Source: UBA7672 sp963784415
GTDB taxonomy: Bacteria; Pseudomonadota; Alphaproteobacteria; Caulobacterales; Hyphomonadaceae
DNA: 64,000 bases
Direction of reading: 5' to 3'
Assembly (NCBI GenBank): GCA_963784415.1
Contig: CAWARK010000016.1
Span: 62,001-126,000 of the forward strand
The notes below the pieces were generated by a model. The model was given only the letters and a program-made list of their open reading frames with translations, did not search any database and had not been told where the DNA came from. Below, in pieces: positions 27,241-36,149 of the stretch. The position numbers and the translations under genes are program-made. Every line of letters starts with the position of its first letter. Position 1 is the first letter of the stretch.

Positions 27241-27873
27241 ATGCCCGCCGCACGCGCCCGGAAAGCCCCCGCCACGCCCCCAAAGGCCAAAGCAAAGCCC
27301 CGCGCCCGCAACGCGGCCGCCACCCGCGAAGCTATCCTGAAATCCGCTCGCACGGCTTTCGCCGCCTACGGTTACGATGGCGCAGGCGTGCGCGAGATCG
27401 CCGCCAATGCCGGCGTCACCGCCATGCTGGTCAACCGCTATTTCGGATCAAAGGAGCAGCTGTTCGCCGAAGCCATCGACGATGCGATGTCGGGCGCGTC
27501 CGTCATCCGCACCGGCATGCCGGACATCAAAATGCTGGGTGAATATCTCGCCGCCGGCGTACTCGAGACGACGCGGCCGGACGCGACGCCCCTCGACGGA
27601 TCGCTGATGATGGTCCGCTCGGGCTCGACCACCAATCCGCGCGTCATCGAGATCGGTCGCAAGCAGATCGAGAAAATGCACCTGAAGCGACTGACGGCGG
27701 CGCTGCCGGGCGAGGACGCCGCAACCCGCGCCGCCCTCATCCTGTCGCTGATCGCCGGCGTCCAGCTGATGCGCCAGATGATCGGCCTCACGCCCCTGGC
27801 GAAGGCTTCGCCCGCAACGCTGCAGAAACTGCTCGCGCCCGTGATCCAGAAACTGATCGACGGTAAGTCCTAG
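27241..27873 (+). CDS. TetR/AcrR-family regulator
   Basis: A 210-residue repressor-type protein. A Lys/Ala/Pro-rich N-terminal arm (residues 1-22) is followed by the helix-turn-helix ATREAILKSARTAFAAYGYDGAGVREIAANAGVTAMLVNRYFGSKEQL (about 23-69), with the C-terminal ligand domain of the common TetR_C type. I start it at ATG 27241 with CGGGAG upstream; in-frame starts further up would place codons inside the operator copies. Probably represses itself and the divergent SDR. Its stop overlaps the peptidase stop by 4 bases. Confidence 0.88.
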   Translation: MPAARARKAPATPPKAKAKPRARNAAATREAILKSARTAFAAYGYDGAGVREIAANAGVTAMLVNRYFGSKEQLFAEAIDDAMSGASVIRTGMPDIKMLGEYLAAGVLETTRPDATPLDGSLMMVRSGSTTNPRVIEIGRKQIEKMHLKRLTAALPGEDAATRAALILSLIAGVQLMRQMIGLTPLAKASPATLQKLLAPVIQKLIDGKS

Positions 27874-29270
27874 GGCGCGTTCGCGATGCTGCGGATCAGC
27901 GCGTCCCAGTAGATCAGCCCCGCATAGAACGTCGCCACCGGCATGCGCTCATTCAGGCCATGACTGAAATCATCGCTGTCCTTGATGAAGACCTCGCCCA
28001 CGCCATAGGTCGGAATGCCGGCCGCGCGATAGAACACACCATCCGTCGCGCCCGCGCTCATCGAAGGCGTCACCGGCGTGCCGGGATGGATCGCCTCGAC
28101 CGCCGCCTTCACCGCCGCCAGAACATCAGGCCGCAGGGGCGACGCATCCGAGCTGACATATTCATCCATCGGGCTCACGACGATTTTCTTCCCCGCCAGC
28201 TTCTGCAGCTTGTCCTGCACCGTTTTGATCGTCACACCCGGAAAAATCCGGCAGTTCACGGTCGCAACGGCCGATTGCGGCAACGCGTTATCGGCGTGCC
28301 CGCCCTGCAACAGCGTCGGAACACACGTCGTGCGGATCTGCCCGACCGTAAACGGACTATCCGTCAGCGTCTTCGTCGCAGCAGCGTCTCCCGGTTTCGA
28401 TGCAAAGCGCGCCGCCGCTTTGCCGAGCGCGCTCTTGTCCTCACCGCCCATCGCCTTCAGCGACGCCAGCGTGGTCGCGTTCCACTGCACGGGAAACGCA
28501 TAGCTGCGGATATGGGTCAGCGCATCGACCACGTCGTAGATCGCGTTCTCCTTGCGCGGCTGTGAGGAGTGCCCGCCCGGATTGTGCGCCGTCAGCGTGA
28601 AACTCGCGAACGTCTTCTCCGCCGTCTGCAGCGCATACGCCATCGGCTTGCCCGTCGTCTCGTCGAGCGCGCCGCCGCCTGCATCTGAATTCATCGCGAA
28701 CGCGCCATCGATCAGGTCGCGATGTTCCGCCAGCAAACGCTTGGTGGTAACGCCACTCGTCTCTTCATCGCCCGAGAACACGAGGATCAGATCGCGCTTC
28801 GGCGTAAACCCTTCGCGCTTCAGCTGAACGAACGTCGCCGCCAGCCCGGCCAGCCCTGACTTGTTGTCATAGCTTCCGCGCCCATAGAAATATCCGTTCT
28901 CCTCGATGAAGGCGAAGGGGTCGCGCGTCCAGTCGCTGCGATGCGCCGTCACCACATCCATGTGCGCGAGGAACAGGATCGGTTTTCCGCCCGATCCATT
29001 GCCGCGCAACCGCACCACCAGCGACGCCGTCTCGTCCATCGGTATTACGTGGATGTCTGCGTCTGCGAAGCCCGCAGACTTGAACCGCGCCGCCAGCCAG
29101 GCCGCCAGCTCAGGCGTCTTCTTGCCCTCAACCGATGTATCGAGGCCGACGGCCTTGGCGTAGATCTCGCGCGCCGCCGCCTTTGCCTCGGCTGAATCCG
29201 GCGGCGCTGCCCACGCCGGCGCCATAAGCGCAACAAACCCCGAAATCGCCAGCACGGTTGCGCGTATCAT
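27870..29270 (-). CDS. secreted M20-family metallopeptidase
   Basis: A 466-residue precursor with signal peptide (MIRATVLAISGFVALMAPAWA). Di-zinc site: LFLAHMDVV (His), GRGSYDNKSG (bridging Asp), VFSGDEETSG (catalytic and metal Glu), NSDAGGG (Asp) and the late DSDDFSHGLNE (His). The lid/dimerisation domain carries AHNPGGHSSQP. Expected to hydrolyse small peptides or aminoacyl amides in the periplasm. Frame intact. Confidence 0.9.
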   Translation of the reverse strand: MIRATVLAISGFVALMAPAWAAPPDSAEAKAAAREIYAKAVGLDTSVEGKKTPELAAWLAARFKSAGFADADIHVIPMDETASLVVRLRGNGSGGKPILFLAHMDVVTAHRSDWTRDPFAFIEENGYFYGRGSYDNKSGLAGLAATFVQLKREGFTPKRDLILVFSGDEETSGVTTKRLLAEHRDLIDGAFAMNSDAGGGALDETTGKPMAYALQTAEKTFASFTLTAHNPGGHSSQPRKENAIYDVVDALTHIRSYAFPVQWNATTLASLKAMGGEDKSALGKAAARFASKPGDAAATKTLTDSPFTVGQIRTTCVPTLLQGGHADNALPQSAVATVNCRIFPGVTIKTVQDKLQKLAGKKIVVSPMDEYVSSDASPLRPDVLAAVKAAVEAIHPGTPVTPSMSAGATDGVFYRAAGIPTYGVGEVFIKDSDDFSHGLNERMPVATFYAGLIYWDALIRSIANAP

Positions 29271-29372
29271 TTTTCTTCCTCAGGTTCAGGAACAAACCCT
29301 ATCGCGTGAACAGCGCCCCGGCGAGGACCGATCCTGTGCCATAAATCTCAAATCGCGCACCGGCCTTGCGCA

Positions 29373-29390
29373 TGTGAGCGTTCGCTCACA
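29373..29390. promoter_or_regulatory. perfect 18-bp palindromic operator upstream of SDR
   Basis: TGTGAGCG-TT-CGCTCACA, 61 bases before the SDR start codon. The core TGAGC is shared with the palindrome at 63601-63616. Confidence 0.6.
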
Positions 29391-29450
29391 TATTGCACAC
29401 GACACGCGATCCGGGCCCACCCCGCCCACACGCTCATTCAGGACGCCTCC

Positions 29451-30407
29451 ATGACCCAGCCCTTCGGCGCGACCTCCACAACCGACGACGTGCTCGCAGG
29501 CGTCAACCTCTCGGGCAAGCGCATTCTGGTCACCGGCGCCTCAGCAGGTCTCGGCGTTGAAACCTGCCGCGCGCTCGTCGCTCACGGCGCAACCGTCGTC
29601 GGCGCGGTCCGCGATATCGAGAAGGGCAAGCGCGCCACCACAGTCGTGAGCGAAGCCGCCTCCGTATCCGGCGGCGCGTTCAGCCTCGTCGAACTCGACC
29701 TAGCCTCGCTCGCCAGCGTCCGCGCCTGCGCCGACAAGCTCAACGCCGCCGGCGAACAGTTCGACGTCATCATCTGCAATGCCGGCGTCATGAACACACC
29801 GCAGGGCAAGACCGCAGATGGCTTCGAAACCCAGTTCGGCACCAATCACCTCGGCCACTTCGTTCTGGTGAACCGCATCGCTGGCCTGCTGAAATCCGGC
29901 GGCCGTCTCGTGAATCTCTCGTCAGCCGGGCACCGCGCCTCCGACGTCGATCTCGAAGATCCCAATTTCGAGCGCACACCCTATGTGAACGCCTATGGTC
30001 GCTCGAAGACCGCCAACATCCTCTTCACCGTCGCCTTTGATCGCCGCCACAAGGCGCGCGGCATTCGCGCTGCAGCCGTCCACCCGGGTGTCATCCAGAC
30101 CGAACTCGGCCGCCACATGACGCCAGAAGACATCGCCGCGCTGCGCGCGCGCATCGAAGCCACCCGCCCTGCCGGCGCGCCGGAATTCAAATGGAAGACC
30201 ATCCCGCAAGGCGCCGCCACATCGATCTGGGCCGCCATCGTCGCGCCCGCCAATGAAGTCGGCGGCCTCTATTGCGAAGACTGCCACGTCGCCGCGCGCG
30301 AACAGGACCCCAACGCCCGTTCTGGCGTGCGCGACTATGCGCTCGACCCCGTGCGCGCCGACGCACTCTGGGCGCTCAGCGAGCACATGGTCGGCGAAAA
30401 GTTCTAG
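29451..30407 (+). CDS. classical SDR oxidoreductase (retinol dehydrogenase-like)
   Basis: A 318-residue cytosolic short-chain dehydrogenase. RILVTGASAGLGVETCRAL (TGxxxGxG cofactor site, about residues 25-43), CNAGVMNTPQ (NAG), LVNLSSAGH (Ser), YGRSKTANILF (YxxxK) and AVHPGVIQTELGRHM (PG motif). The long C-terminal part with GLYCEDCHVAA is typical of the WWOX/retinol-dehydrogenase-like set. Substrate unknown. An 18-bp palindrome upstream suggests control by a regulator not encoded next to it. Confidence 0.88.
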   Translation: MTQPFGATSTTDDVLAGVNLSGKRILVTGASAGLGVETCRALVAHGATVVGAVRDIEKGKRATTVVSEAASVSGGAFSLVELDLASLASVRACADKLNAAGEQFDVIICNAGVMNTPQGKTADGFETQFGTNHLGHFVLVNRIAGLLKSGGRLVNLSSAGHRASDVDLEDPNFERTPYVNAYGRSKTANILFTVAFDRRHKARGIRAAAVHPGVIQTELGRHMTPEDIAALRARIEATRPAGAPEFKWKTIPQGAATSIWAAIVAPANEVGGLYCEDCHVAAREQDPNARSGVRDYALDPVRADALWALSEHMVGEKF

Positions 30408-30615
30408 CGAGAACCTTCCCGCGATCACGTCCGCGCGAGCCCTGTCGCACAACGTAGCGCCGTGCCGCGCGACTGGCGTTTACACGCTGGCGCGCGACAG
30501 TCAGCGACAAAGCATTACAAGCGCGCCCGGTACGATTCACCGGGCGCGACGTTACCTCCACATCACACCCGCGGCGCACTCCCCAGCGACCGCGGATGAC
30601 AAGGAGACCCGCACC

Positions 30616-31092
30616 ATGAAACGTATTCTCTTCGCCGCTGCGGCCACGCTGATGATGACAGCGCCGCTCGCCGCGCCCGCTTTTGCGCAGCCCGGCCACA
30701 ACAACCCGCCGCCCCAGCAGCACCAATCGCACGACGATCGCGCCGACAATCGCAACGACTCGCACAGCTACCGCACGAAATGGCGTGACACGCGCAAGGA
30801 CGCGCGCTGGGACGCCAAGATCCACAATGGCTATTACATCAAGAACACCTGGCACGCCGGACAGCCCTCGGCGTCGGCCTACAGGAAGGCCGGCTTCCAG
30901 CTCGGCTACAAACCGTGGAAAAAGGGCGACCGCCTGGGCGACTTCAACAAGCGCTATGTCGAGGTTGACTACCGCGCCCAACACCTCGCGCCGCCGCCCA
31001 GGGGCCAGCACTACGTGAAGGACGACAACACCGGCGACATCATTCTCGCCGCCATCGCCACCGGCGTGATCGTCTCCATTCTCAGCAACTGA
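30616..31092 (+). CDS. RcnB-like periplasmic protein 2
   Basis: A 158-residue precursor. Signal peptide MKRILFAAAATLMMTAPLAA to about residue 24 (AFA), a Gln/His/Asp/Arg-rich stretch (PPPQQHQSHDDRADNRNDSH), a central insert absent from the other two paralogues (RKDARWDAKIHNGYYIKNTW), then the RcnB part KKGDRLGDFNKRYVEVDY, PPPRGQHYVKDDNTGDIILA and a hydrophobic end. AAGGAG lies 9 bases before the ATG. The His/Asp-rich section could bind metal; that is inference. Confidence 0.8.
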   Translation: MKRILFAAAATLMMTAPLAAPAFAQPGHNNPPPQQHQSHDDRADNRNDSHSYRTKWRDTRKDARWDAKIHNGYYIKNTWHAGQPSASAYRKAGFQLGYKPWKKGDRLGDFNKRYVEVDYRAQHLAPPPRGQHYVKDDNTGDIILAAIATGVIVSILSN

Positions 31093-31110
31093 TCGGGTCT
31101 GGTTGCCGAG

Positions 31111-31150
31111 ACCGGCCCGGAGGAATTTATCCTTCGGGCCGGTTCTGCTT
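31111..31150 (+). terminator. terminator of RcnB-like gene 2
   Basis: ACCGGCCCGGAGG (31111-31123) pairs with CCTTCGGGCCGGT (31131-31143) with one mismatch, followed by TCTGCTT. Confidence 0.7.
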
Positions 31151-31446
31151 CAGCTCACATCGACCGCATCAACCACGAACGCCGTCCGCTCAGCGAGATC
31201 AGCAATCCTCGCGAGATAATCCCTGAAGTGCGCCGTCTCCTTGTGCGCCGCAATCGCCGCGTCGTCGACATACAGCTCATCCAGCACGAACCGCTCGGCA
31301 TTCGCCTTGTCCCGCCACATGTCATAGCGCAGGCATCCCGCCTCCGCCCTGCTGGGGCCCGTCATGCCGTCCAGAAGCACCTTCAGCGCCTCCGCCTGTC
31401 CCGCTTTCGCAGTCAGGATCGCCACGATCTTCACCAGCTTCGTCAT
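31150..31446 (-). CDS. ABM-domain putative quinol monooxygenase
   Basis: A 98-residue protein: MTKLVKIVAILTAKAGQAEALKV, then SRAEAGCLRYDMWRDKANAERFVLDELYVDDAAIAAHKETAHF. The ExGCLxYxxW and ELYxxxxAxxAHxxxxHF signatures fit the YgiN/ABM quinol monooxygenase family. The frame is open upstream into the remnant at 31447-31740 with no stop between, but ATG 31446 gives the family-typical N-terminus. Second ABM gene in the window. Confidence 0.85.
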   Translation of the reverse strand: MTKLVKIVAILTAKAGQAEALKVLLDGMTGPSRAEAGCLRYDMWRDKANAERFVLDELYVDDAAIAAHKETAHFRDYLARIADLAERTAFVVDAVDVS

Positions 31447-31740
31447 CGCTCTTGTCCTTGTCCACACAGCATCAGGGTCCACATAGCATCCGGCGGAAAA
31501 GTACAGCTTGGCCTTCAGGATGAAGTCTTCAACCACCTTCTTCTCGGTGTTGGAAAAAACAGTCCTCGTGTAGCCGGCCTACTGCCAGCCCTTGGCCCAC
31601 TCACGCGCTTTGTTGGCGGCGCCCGCAACACGCGCCATCGGGCCATGGCACAGGAAGGCCGTCGGCCTGGCCGCCTCTCGGAAGTCGCGAAGGAAGTCGC
31701 CGGGGCCTGACTGCCCGCACGCAATTGACTTCCACCACGC
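31447..31740 (-). pseudogene. DJ-1/PfpI (type 1 glutamine amidotransferase-like) remnant
   Basis: One minus-strand frame reads GPGDFLRDFREAARPTAFLC, HGPMARVAGAANKAREWAKGWQ, an in-frame TAG, then AGYTRTVFSNTEKKVVEDFILKAKLYF. The CHGP nucleophile elbow and the AGYxxTVFSxxEE...VEDF.L.GKLYF end are those of the DJ-1/PfpI family. The N-terminal half (about 110 residues) is absent because a plus-strand gene starts at 31779, and TAG stands where Tyr is expected. The frame runs on into the ABM gene without a stop. So this is a truncated gene, even if the TAG alone were a base-call error. Confidence 0.65.
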
Positions 31741-31778
31741 ATGAAGCAAACACTCGTCTTCCAGGGGGAGGCGACATC

Positions 31779-32431
31779 ATGCGCAACCTGACTTTCATTC
31801 TCGCGCTGGCGATCGCGGTGTCCGGCTGCGCACGCCTGCGGCGTTTGCGCAGCGACAGAACAGGTCCCGCCCACCACGCCCACGCCCGTACACGTCGAGC
31901 CCAACTGGACTGCCGTGCGCATCTCGCAGAAGGCCGGCCAGGTACAAAGCGTCGAACAGCTGCAAGGCGCGATCCGCCAGCAGTCGCCGCCGAACAGGCG
32001 CGAAGGCATGCTGCTGGTCAACCTGCCGAAATTCGTCAGCGAAGCAGCCCCGGTCAACGCCGCCGTGCTGATCCCGCTCACCGCCGCACGTGCGGAGAGC
32101 ACGGCGCTGGTCACAGGCAAGACGTTCTACAATTTCTCCGCCGCCTATCCCGGCGGCATGTCATCCACCGTGCTCGGCATGTGCAGCGGCATGCGCCTGC
32201 CGGATGGCCATCCGCTCCTGCGCAGCCTGCAGGCCGAGGTCGGCACGCGTCCCGTGCTTGCCGGGTCTTGGCGAAGCCTACCAGCTGACCGACACCGAAG
32301 GCGGCCGGCGTCTCTCCTTCTCGAAGTTCAACTGCGCCTACGAAATCGAAGTCATCTGCGAGACCTCATGCGACGCCGACCGCGAGCTGCTGGACATGGC
32401 CAGCGACATGGCGGTGATCAATGCGCGCTGA
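31779..32431 (+). CDS. lipoprotein of unknown family (two frameshifts)
   Basis: About 216 residues. MRNLTFILALAIAVSGC is a good lipoprotein signal (VSGC, Cys17). After one extra base near 31833 the frame gives CGVCAATEQVPPTTPTPVHV, then VRISQKAGQVQSVEQLQGAI, EGMLLVNLPKFVSEAAPVNA and TALVTGKTFYNFSAAYPGGM; after another near 32263 it reads LGEAYQLTDTEGGRRLSFSK and CAYEIEVICETSCDADRELL to TGA 32431. GGGGGAG precedes the start. No family recognised; the mature part has six cysteines. It overlaps the start of the M23 gene by 11 bases, so the two are translated together and may work together at the envelope. Confidence 0.65.
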
Positions 32432-33455
32432 GTTATCCCCCGCACGTATCGCAATGATGCTCGGTGCGCTCGCCGCCAGCCTGCTTCTGTCCGCCTGCGG
32501 CCCGACGCGTAACCTTCCCCCGACCGGTTCCGGCACGCCGCCTCCTGCTCGCGATCGACGACGCCTCCGCCCGCACCCACGCCCACCGGCTTTGCCGGCT
32601 GCGTGTCGACCGGCGCCACGCAAAGCACCTTCGCCTGCATGCCCGCGGGCACGCTGCTCAACGGCACCACGACATGGACGGGAACGAACGACCACGACGG
32701 TCTGGTTTCCCGACATGCGCTTCCCGCTGAAGAACGGTCCCGCCTACCTCAACTCGCAGGTCTATCGCTACAAGGGCGGCTATGATCCCAACTGGCTCGG
32801 CCCCACCGGCGTCAGGCTCGGCGCGCAGAATGATCCAGGCGGCGTCGAGCAGTGCGACACGCGCAATTACAGCTACCCCTGGCAGGACAATTTCTGCGAA
32901 CAGCGCACGGGCAGCGTGCAGGCCAACGCCTCCTGCCCCGGCAAGGCGGGCCATCAGGGCGTCGATATCCGCGGCCCCGTGTGCAAGACCAACGATCCCG
33001 CCAACGAAGTCGTCGCCGTCGCCGCCGGCCGCATCGTCGCGATCGAGCCGCACTACACCAAGGTCATGGCGGCGGACGAAAGCGCCTACTTCAATTTCAT
33101 GCACATGGAGTTTGCCAGCCGCCCCCACACCAGGGCGCAGCTCACCGCAACGCCTGGCGGCATCCCCGTCGCGCGCGGCGCCATGCTCGGGCGCATCGGC
33201 AACATCCAGACAGGCACAGCCGCAGGCGTGGTGACGTCGTACACCACCCGCCATCTCCACTTCGAGATCCGCATGCCTGTCCTCAATCCCTCCACCGGCA
33301 CGCTCGAATACGTCATGCTCCCGCCGTATGCGACACTGGTCGACGCGTACGGCGGATGGAGGCGGGGACGCCGTAGCGGTCCGGTTTCCGGCAATCGCGA
33401 TGTTGAGGGACACCCCTTTCTGCTGAGGGTAACTCACGCAACGCTCGCCGATTGA
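32421..33455 (+). CDS. M23-family metallopeptidase lipoprotein (frameshifted)
   Basis: About 343 residues. Lipoprotein signal MRAELSPARIAMMLGALAAS then LLLSAC (Cys26). The linker shifts frame: two extra bases near 32540-32560 bring in TTPPPAPTPTGFAGCVSTGA and TQSTFACMPAGTLLNGTTTW, and one near 32697 restores the first frame at PDMRFPLKNGPAYLNSQVY. LytM/M23 core: CPGKAGHQGVDIRGP (HxxxD zinc site) and TSYTTRHLHFEIRMP (HxH). GHQGVDIRG rather than the GxDxxxxxGxxV form suggests a divergent subgroup. Probably a peptidoglycan endopeptidase anchored to the outer membrane, or a regulator of one. Confidence 0.75.
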   Translation: MRAELSPARIAMMLGALAASLLLSACGPTRNLPPTGSGTPPPARDRRRLRPHPRPPALPAACRPAPRKAPSPACPRARCSTAPRHGRERTTTTVWFPDMRFPLKNGPAYLNSQVYRYKGGYDPNWLGPTGVRLGAQNDPGGVEQCDTRNYSYPWQDNFCEQRTGSVQANASCPGKAGHQGVDIRGPVCKTNDPANEVVAVAAGRIVAIEPHYTKVMAADESAYFNFMHMEFASRPHTRAQLTATPGGIPVARGAMLGRIGNIQTGTAAGVVTSYTTRHLHFEIRMPVLNPSTGTLEYVMLPPYATLVDAYGGWRRGRRSGPVSGNRDVEGHPFLLRVTHATLAD

Positions 33456-33481
33456 AGCAGCACTTCAAGCTGAGCCACCCG

Positions 33482-35635
33482 CTACTTCCCGTCGATCAGC
33501 TTCCTTGCCAGATACGTGAACTCCAGCGCAGACCTGCGCGCCGCTTCGCGCTGGTTCGCCGCCGCCGAGTGGCCGCCGTCGATGTTCTCGTAGTAGAGGA
33601 AGGGCTTGCCCAGTTCCTCCAGCAGCTTCGCCATCTTGCGCGCATGGCCCGGATGCACGCGATCGTCCTTGGTCGACGTCTCGAAGTAGATCTCCGGATA
33701 CGTCTTGGCCGGATCGACATTGTGATAGGGCGACAGCTTCTCGAGGAAGGCCCGCTCTTCCGGCACATCGGGATCGCCATACTCGTCCATCCACGACGCG
33801 CCCGCGAGCAACAGATTGTAGCGCAGCATGTCAAGCAGCGGCACCTGGCAGACGATGGCGTGGAACAGGTCCGGCCGCTGCGTGTACATCACGCCCATCA
33901 GCAGCCCGCCATTCGAGCCGCCCATCGCGCCGAGCTTCGGCTTCGAGGTGATCTTCTTCGCGATCAGATCTTCGGCCACCGCAATAAAATCGTCATAGAC
34001 AACCTGCCGCTTGGTCTTCAGCCCCGCCTGGTGCCACGCCGGTCCGAACTCGCCGCCGCCGCGGATATTCGCCATCACATAGACGCCGCCCTGCTCCAGC
34101 CACAGCTTGCCCACCGTGCCCGAATAGCCCGGCGTCTGGCTCACCTGGAAACCGCCATAGCCATAGACCAGCGTCGGGTTCGACCCGTCGAGCTTGAGGT
34201 CTTGTCTGTGCACGACGAAGTACGGCACCTTCGTCCCGTCCTTCGACGTCGCCTCGTGCTGGTCGACCTGATAGGGCGAGGCGTCGAACCACGCCGGCAA
34301 CTGGCGCAACGCCGCGACAGCGCCCGTCGCCGAGTCATAGCTGTAGAGCGAGTCCGGCGAGAGATAGCCCTCGTATCCGAGGAACGCCGTCGTCTCTTCA
34401 TTGTCGGAGAAGATCACGCCCGCCGATCCGTTCGGCGGCAACGGCACTTCCGTGCTCGCCCAGTTCCCACCTTGAAGCGTATACGCCATCACCTTCACGA
34501 CGACATTGTCGGAGATGTTGACCAGCACGTTGTTCTTCGTGATGCCGACGCCCTGCAGCGCCTGCTTCGGCGTCGGCCGGAACACGAGATCAACCTTCGG
34601 CAGCTTCCCGTCTTTCAGGAACGCGCTCCAGCTGAAGCCCACCAGATCGCCCGACTTGAAGACGCCGCCGTTCTCCGGCGACCAATCCTCTTCCAGCGTC
34701 ACCAGCAGCGTATCGGCGAACACGCCCTGCGGGCTCGCCTTCTTCGGGATCGGCAACTGGACTGGCGCGCCGCCGCCGGCCGGGAGCATGAAATAGCTCG
34801 ACGTGAAGAACGTCTCCGCGCGCGCAGCGCCGAACCAGCGATGGCCCTTCGGAATCCTCGATCGCGAACGGCGACGTCGCCACATCTTCCTTCGCGCCGC
34901 GATAGATCTCCACCGCCTGCGCCAGCGTCTCGCCGCGCTTCAGCCGCTTGATGACGAACGGATAGCCGCTCTCCGTCAGCGTCGATCCATCGCCGCCCCA
35001 GTCGGTCGCGATCAGCAGCGCGTCCTTGCGTCTCCCACGTGAACGACGTCTTCGCCTCGGGAATATCAAACCCGCCCGCAACGAAGCCCGCCTTCGCGCC
35101 GCCCTCCGCAATCGAATACTCGCGCACGCGCACCGCATCCTTGCCGCCATCCGACAGCGACAAGCAGGCAGTCCGTCTGCTCCGGCGGCAGGCAGCTCAC
35201 GCCCTTGTAGACCCAGTTCGCGCCCTCGGCCTTCGCCAGCGCATCGACATCCAGCAGCGTCTCCCACGCGCCCGCGCCCGCGCCATAATCGCCCAGCGTC
35301 TGCCGCCGCCACAGCCCGCGCTCGTGGCTCGCGTCCTGCCAGAAATTGTAGACGTATCCCTTGCGGATCGACCCGTACGGAATCCGCTCCTGCGAAGTCG
35401 CGATCTTCAGCGCCGCATCATAATAGCCCTGGAACCGCGCATCCTTCTCCAGCACGCCCAGCGTCCGCTCATTCTCCCCGCGCACCCACGCCAGCGCCTC
35501 CGCGCCCTCCACCTCTTCGAGATAAAGATGCGTATCCGGATTGATGGCTTTTGCCGTCACTGTCGTCTCCTCCTGGGTCGCGCACGCCGCCAGAACCGCA
35601 GCCGCAACGCCTGCAATCACCAACCGCATACGCAT
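33482..35635 (-). CDS. prolyl-oligopeptidase-family serine peptidase, lipoprotein (three frameshifts)
   Basis: About 715 residues. MRMRLVIAGVAAAVLAAC is a lipoprotein signal. The N-terminal part (HLYLEEVEGAEALAWVRGEN, RIPYGSIRKGYVYNFWQDAS) and beta-propeller are followed by the S9 hydrolase domain with GYGGFQVSQTPGYS, the nucleophile elbow MGGSNGGLLMG, DMLRYN, TSTKDDRVHPGHARKM and the catalytic His in ENIDGGHSAAA. Frame changes near 35165 (CLL to SLSDGGKDAV), 35035 (SFTWE to RKDALLIATDWGG) and 34855 (AIEDS to KGHRWFGAARAETFF), each one extra base. Expected to cleave proline-containing peptides in the periplasm; length is normal for the family. Confidence 0.87.
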
Positions 35636-35753
35636 CCCCTTGTCTGTGGCCCGCAGGGTTAGCAGCCGAACCCTCGCCTGCAAACCGCTTGATGCGGATC
35701 AACCCGCCGCGCGCGCCGAGGCCCATCCTGCATCTCAACGCTCGGAGACCGCC

Positions 35754-36116
35754 ATGTCCGGTACTTGCTGGTCCGCCACTCTTGCCTCGCTGATGCTGTT
35801 CGCCGCCGCTTGCGCCCAGCCGACCAGCGCGCAACCGCCCGGCAATGCAAAACGCGGCGAGGCCTATGCCGCACAGGCCTGCGCCGAATGCCACGAAACC
35901 GCCGCCGGCGCCGGCACACGGCCCTACGCCAAGGCGCCCAGCTTCTCCGCCATCGCCGCCACCCCGGGCATGACCTCCATGGCGATCAATGCCTGGTTCG
36001 TCAGCAACCACCGCAACATGCCCAATTTCATCCTCCTGGAGCGCGACCGCGAGGACCTGCTGGCCTGGTTCGCCGTCCTGCGCGATGCCCATAAACAGGG
36101 CAATGCCCCTCACTAG
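35754..36116 (+). CDS. class I c-type cytochrome
   Basis: A 120-residue precursor. Signal sequence to about residue 25 with a possible lipobox (AAAC, Cys20). Haem site CAECH at residues 43-47 and a distal methionine in NMPNFILLERDREDLLAWFAVL, whose C-terminal helix fits the cytochrome c fold. Periplasmic one-electron carrier; partner unknown. ATG 35754 follows GGAGA. Lies 33 bases before dapF. Confidence 0.85.
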   Translation: MSGTCWSATLASLMLFAAACAQPTSAQPPGNAKRGEAYAAQACAECHETAAGAGTRPYAKAPSFSAIAATPGMTSMAINAWFVSNHRNMPNFILLERDREDLLAWFAVLRDAHKQGNAPH

Positions 36117-36149
36117 CCTCCGCCCCGCCGACCCATTACATCTCCCCCC

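Noticed and set aside
32421..32700. The uninterrupted plus-strand frame through the M23 linker.
   Set aside because: Between about 32560 and 32695 this frame is an Arg/Pro/Ala string, while another frame gives a Thr/Pro linker and a sensible domain, so a double frame change is more likely than the open frame.
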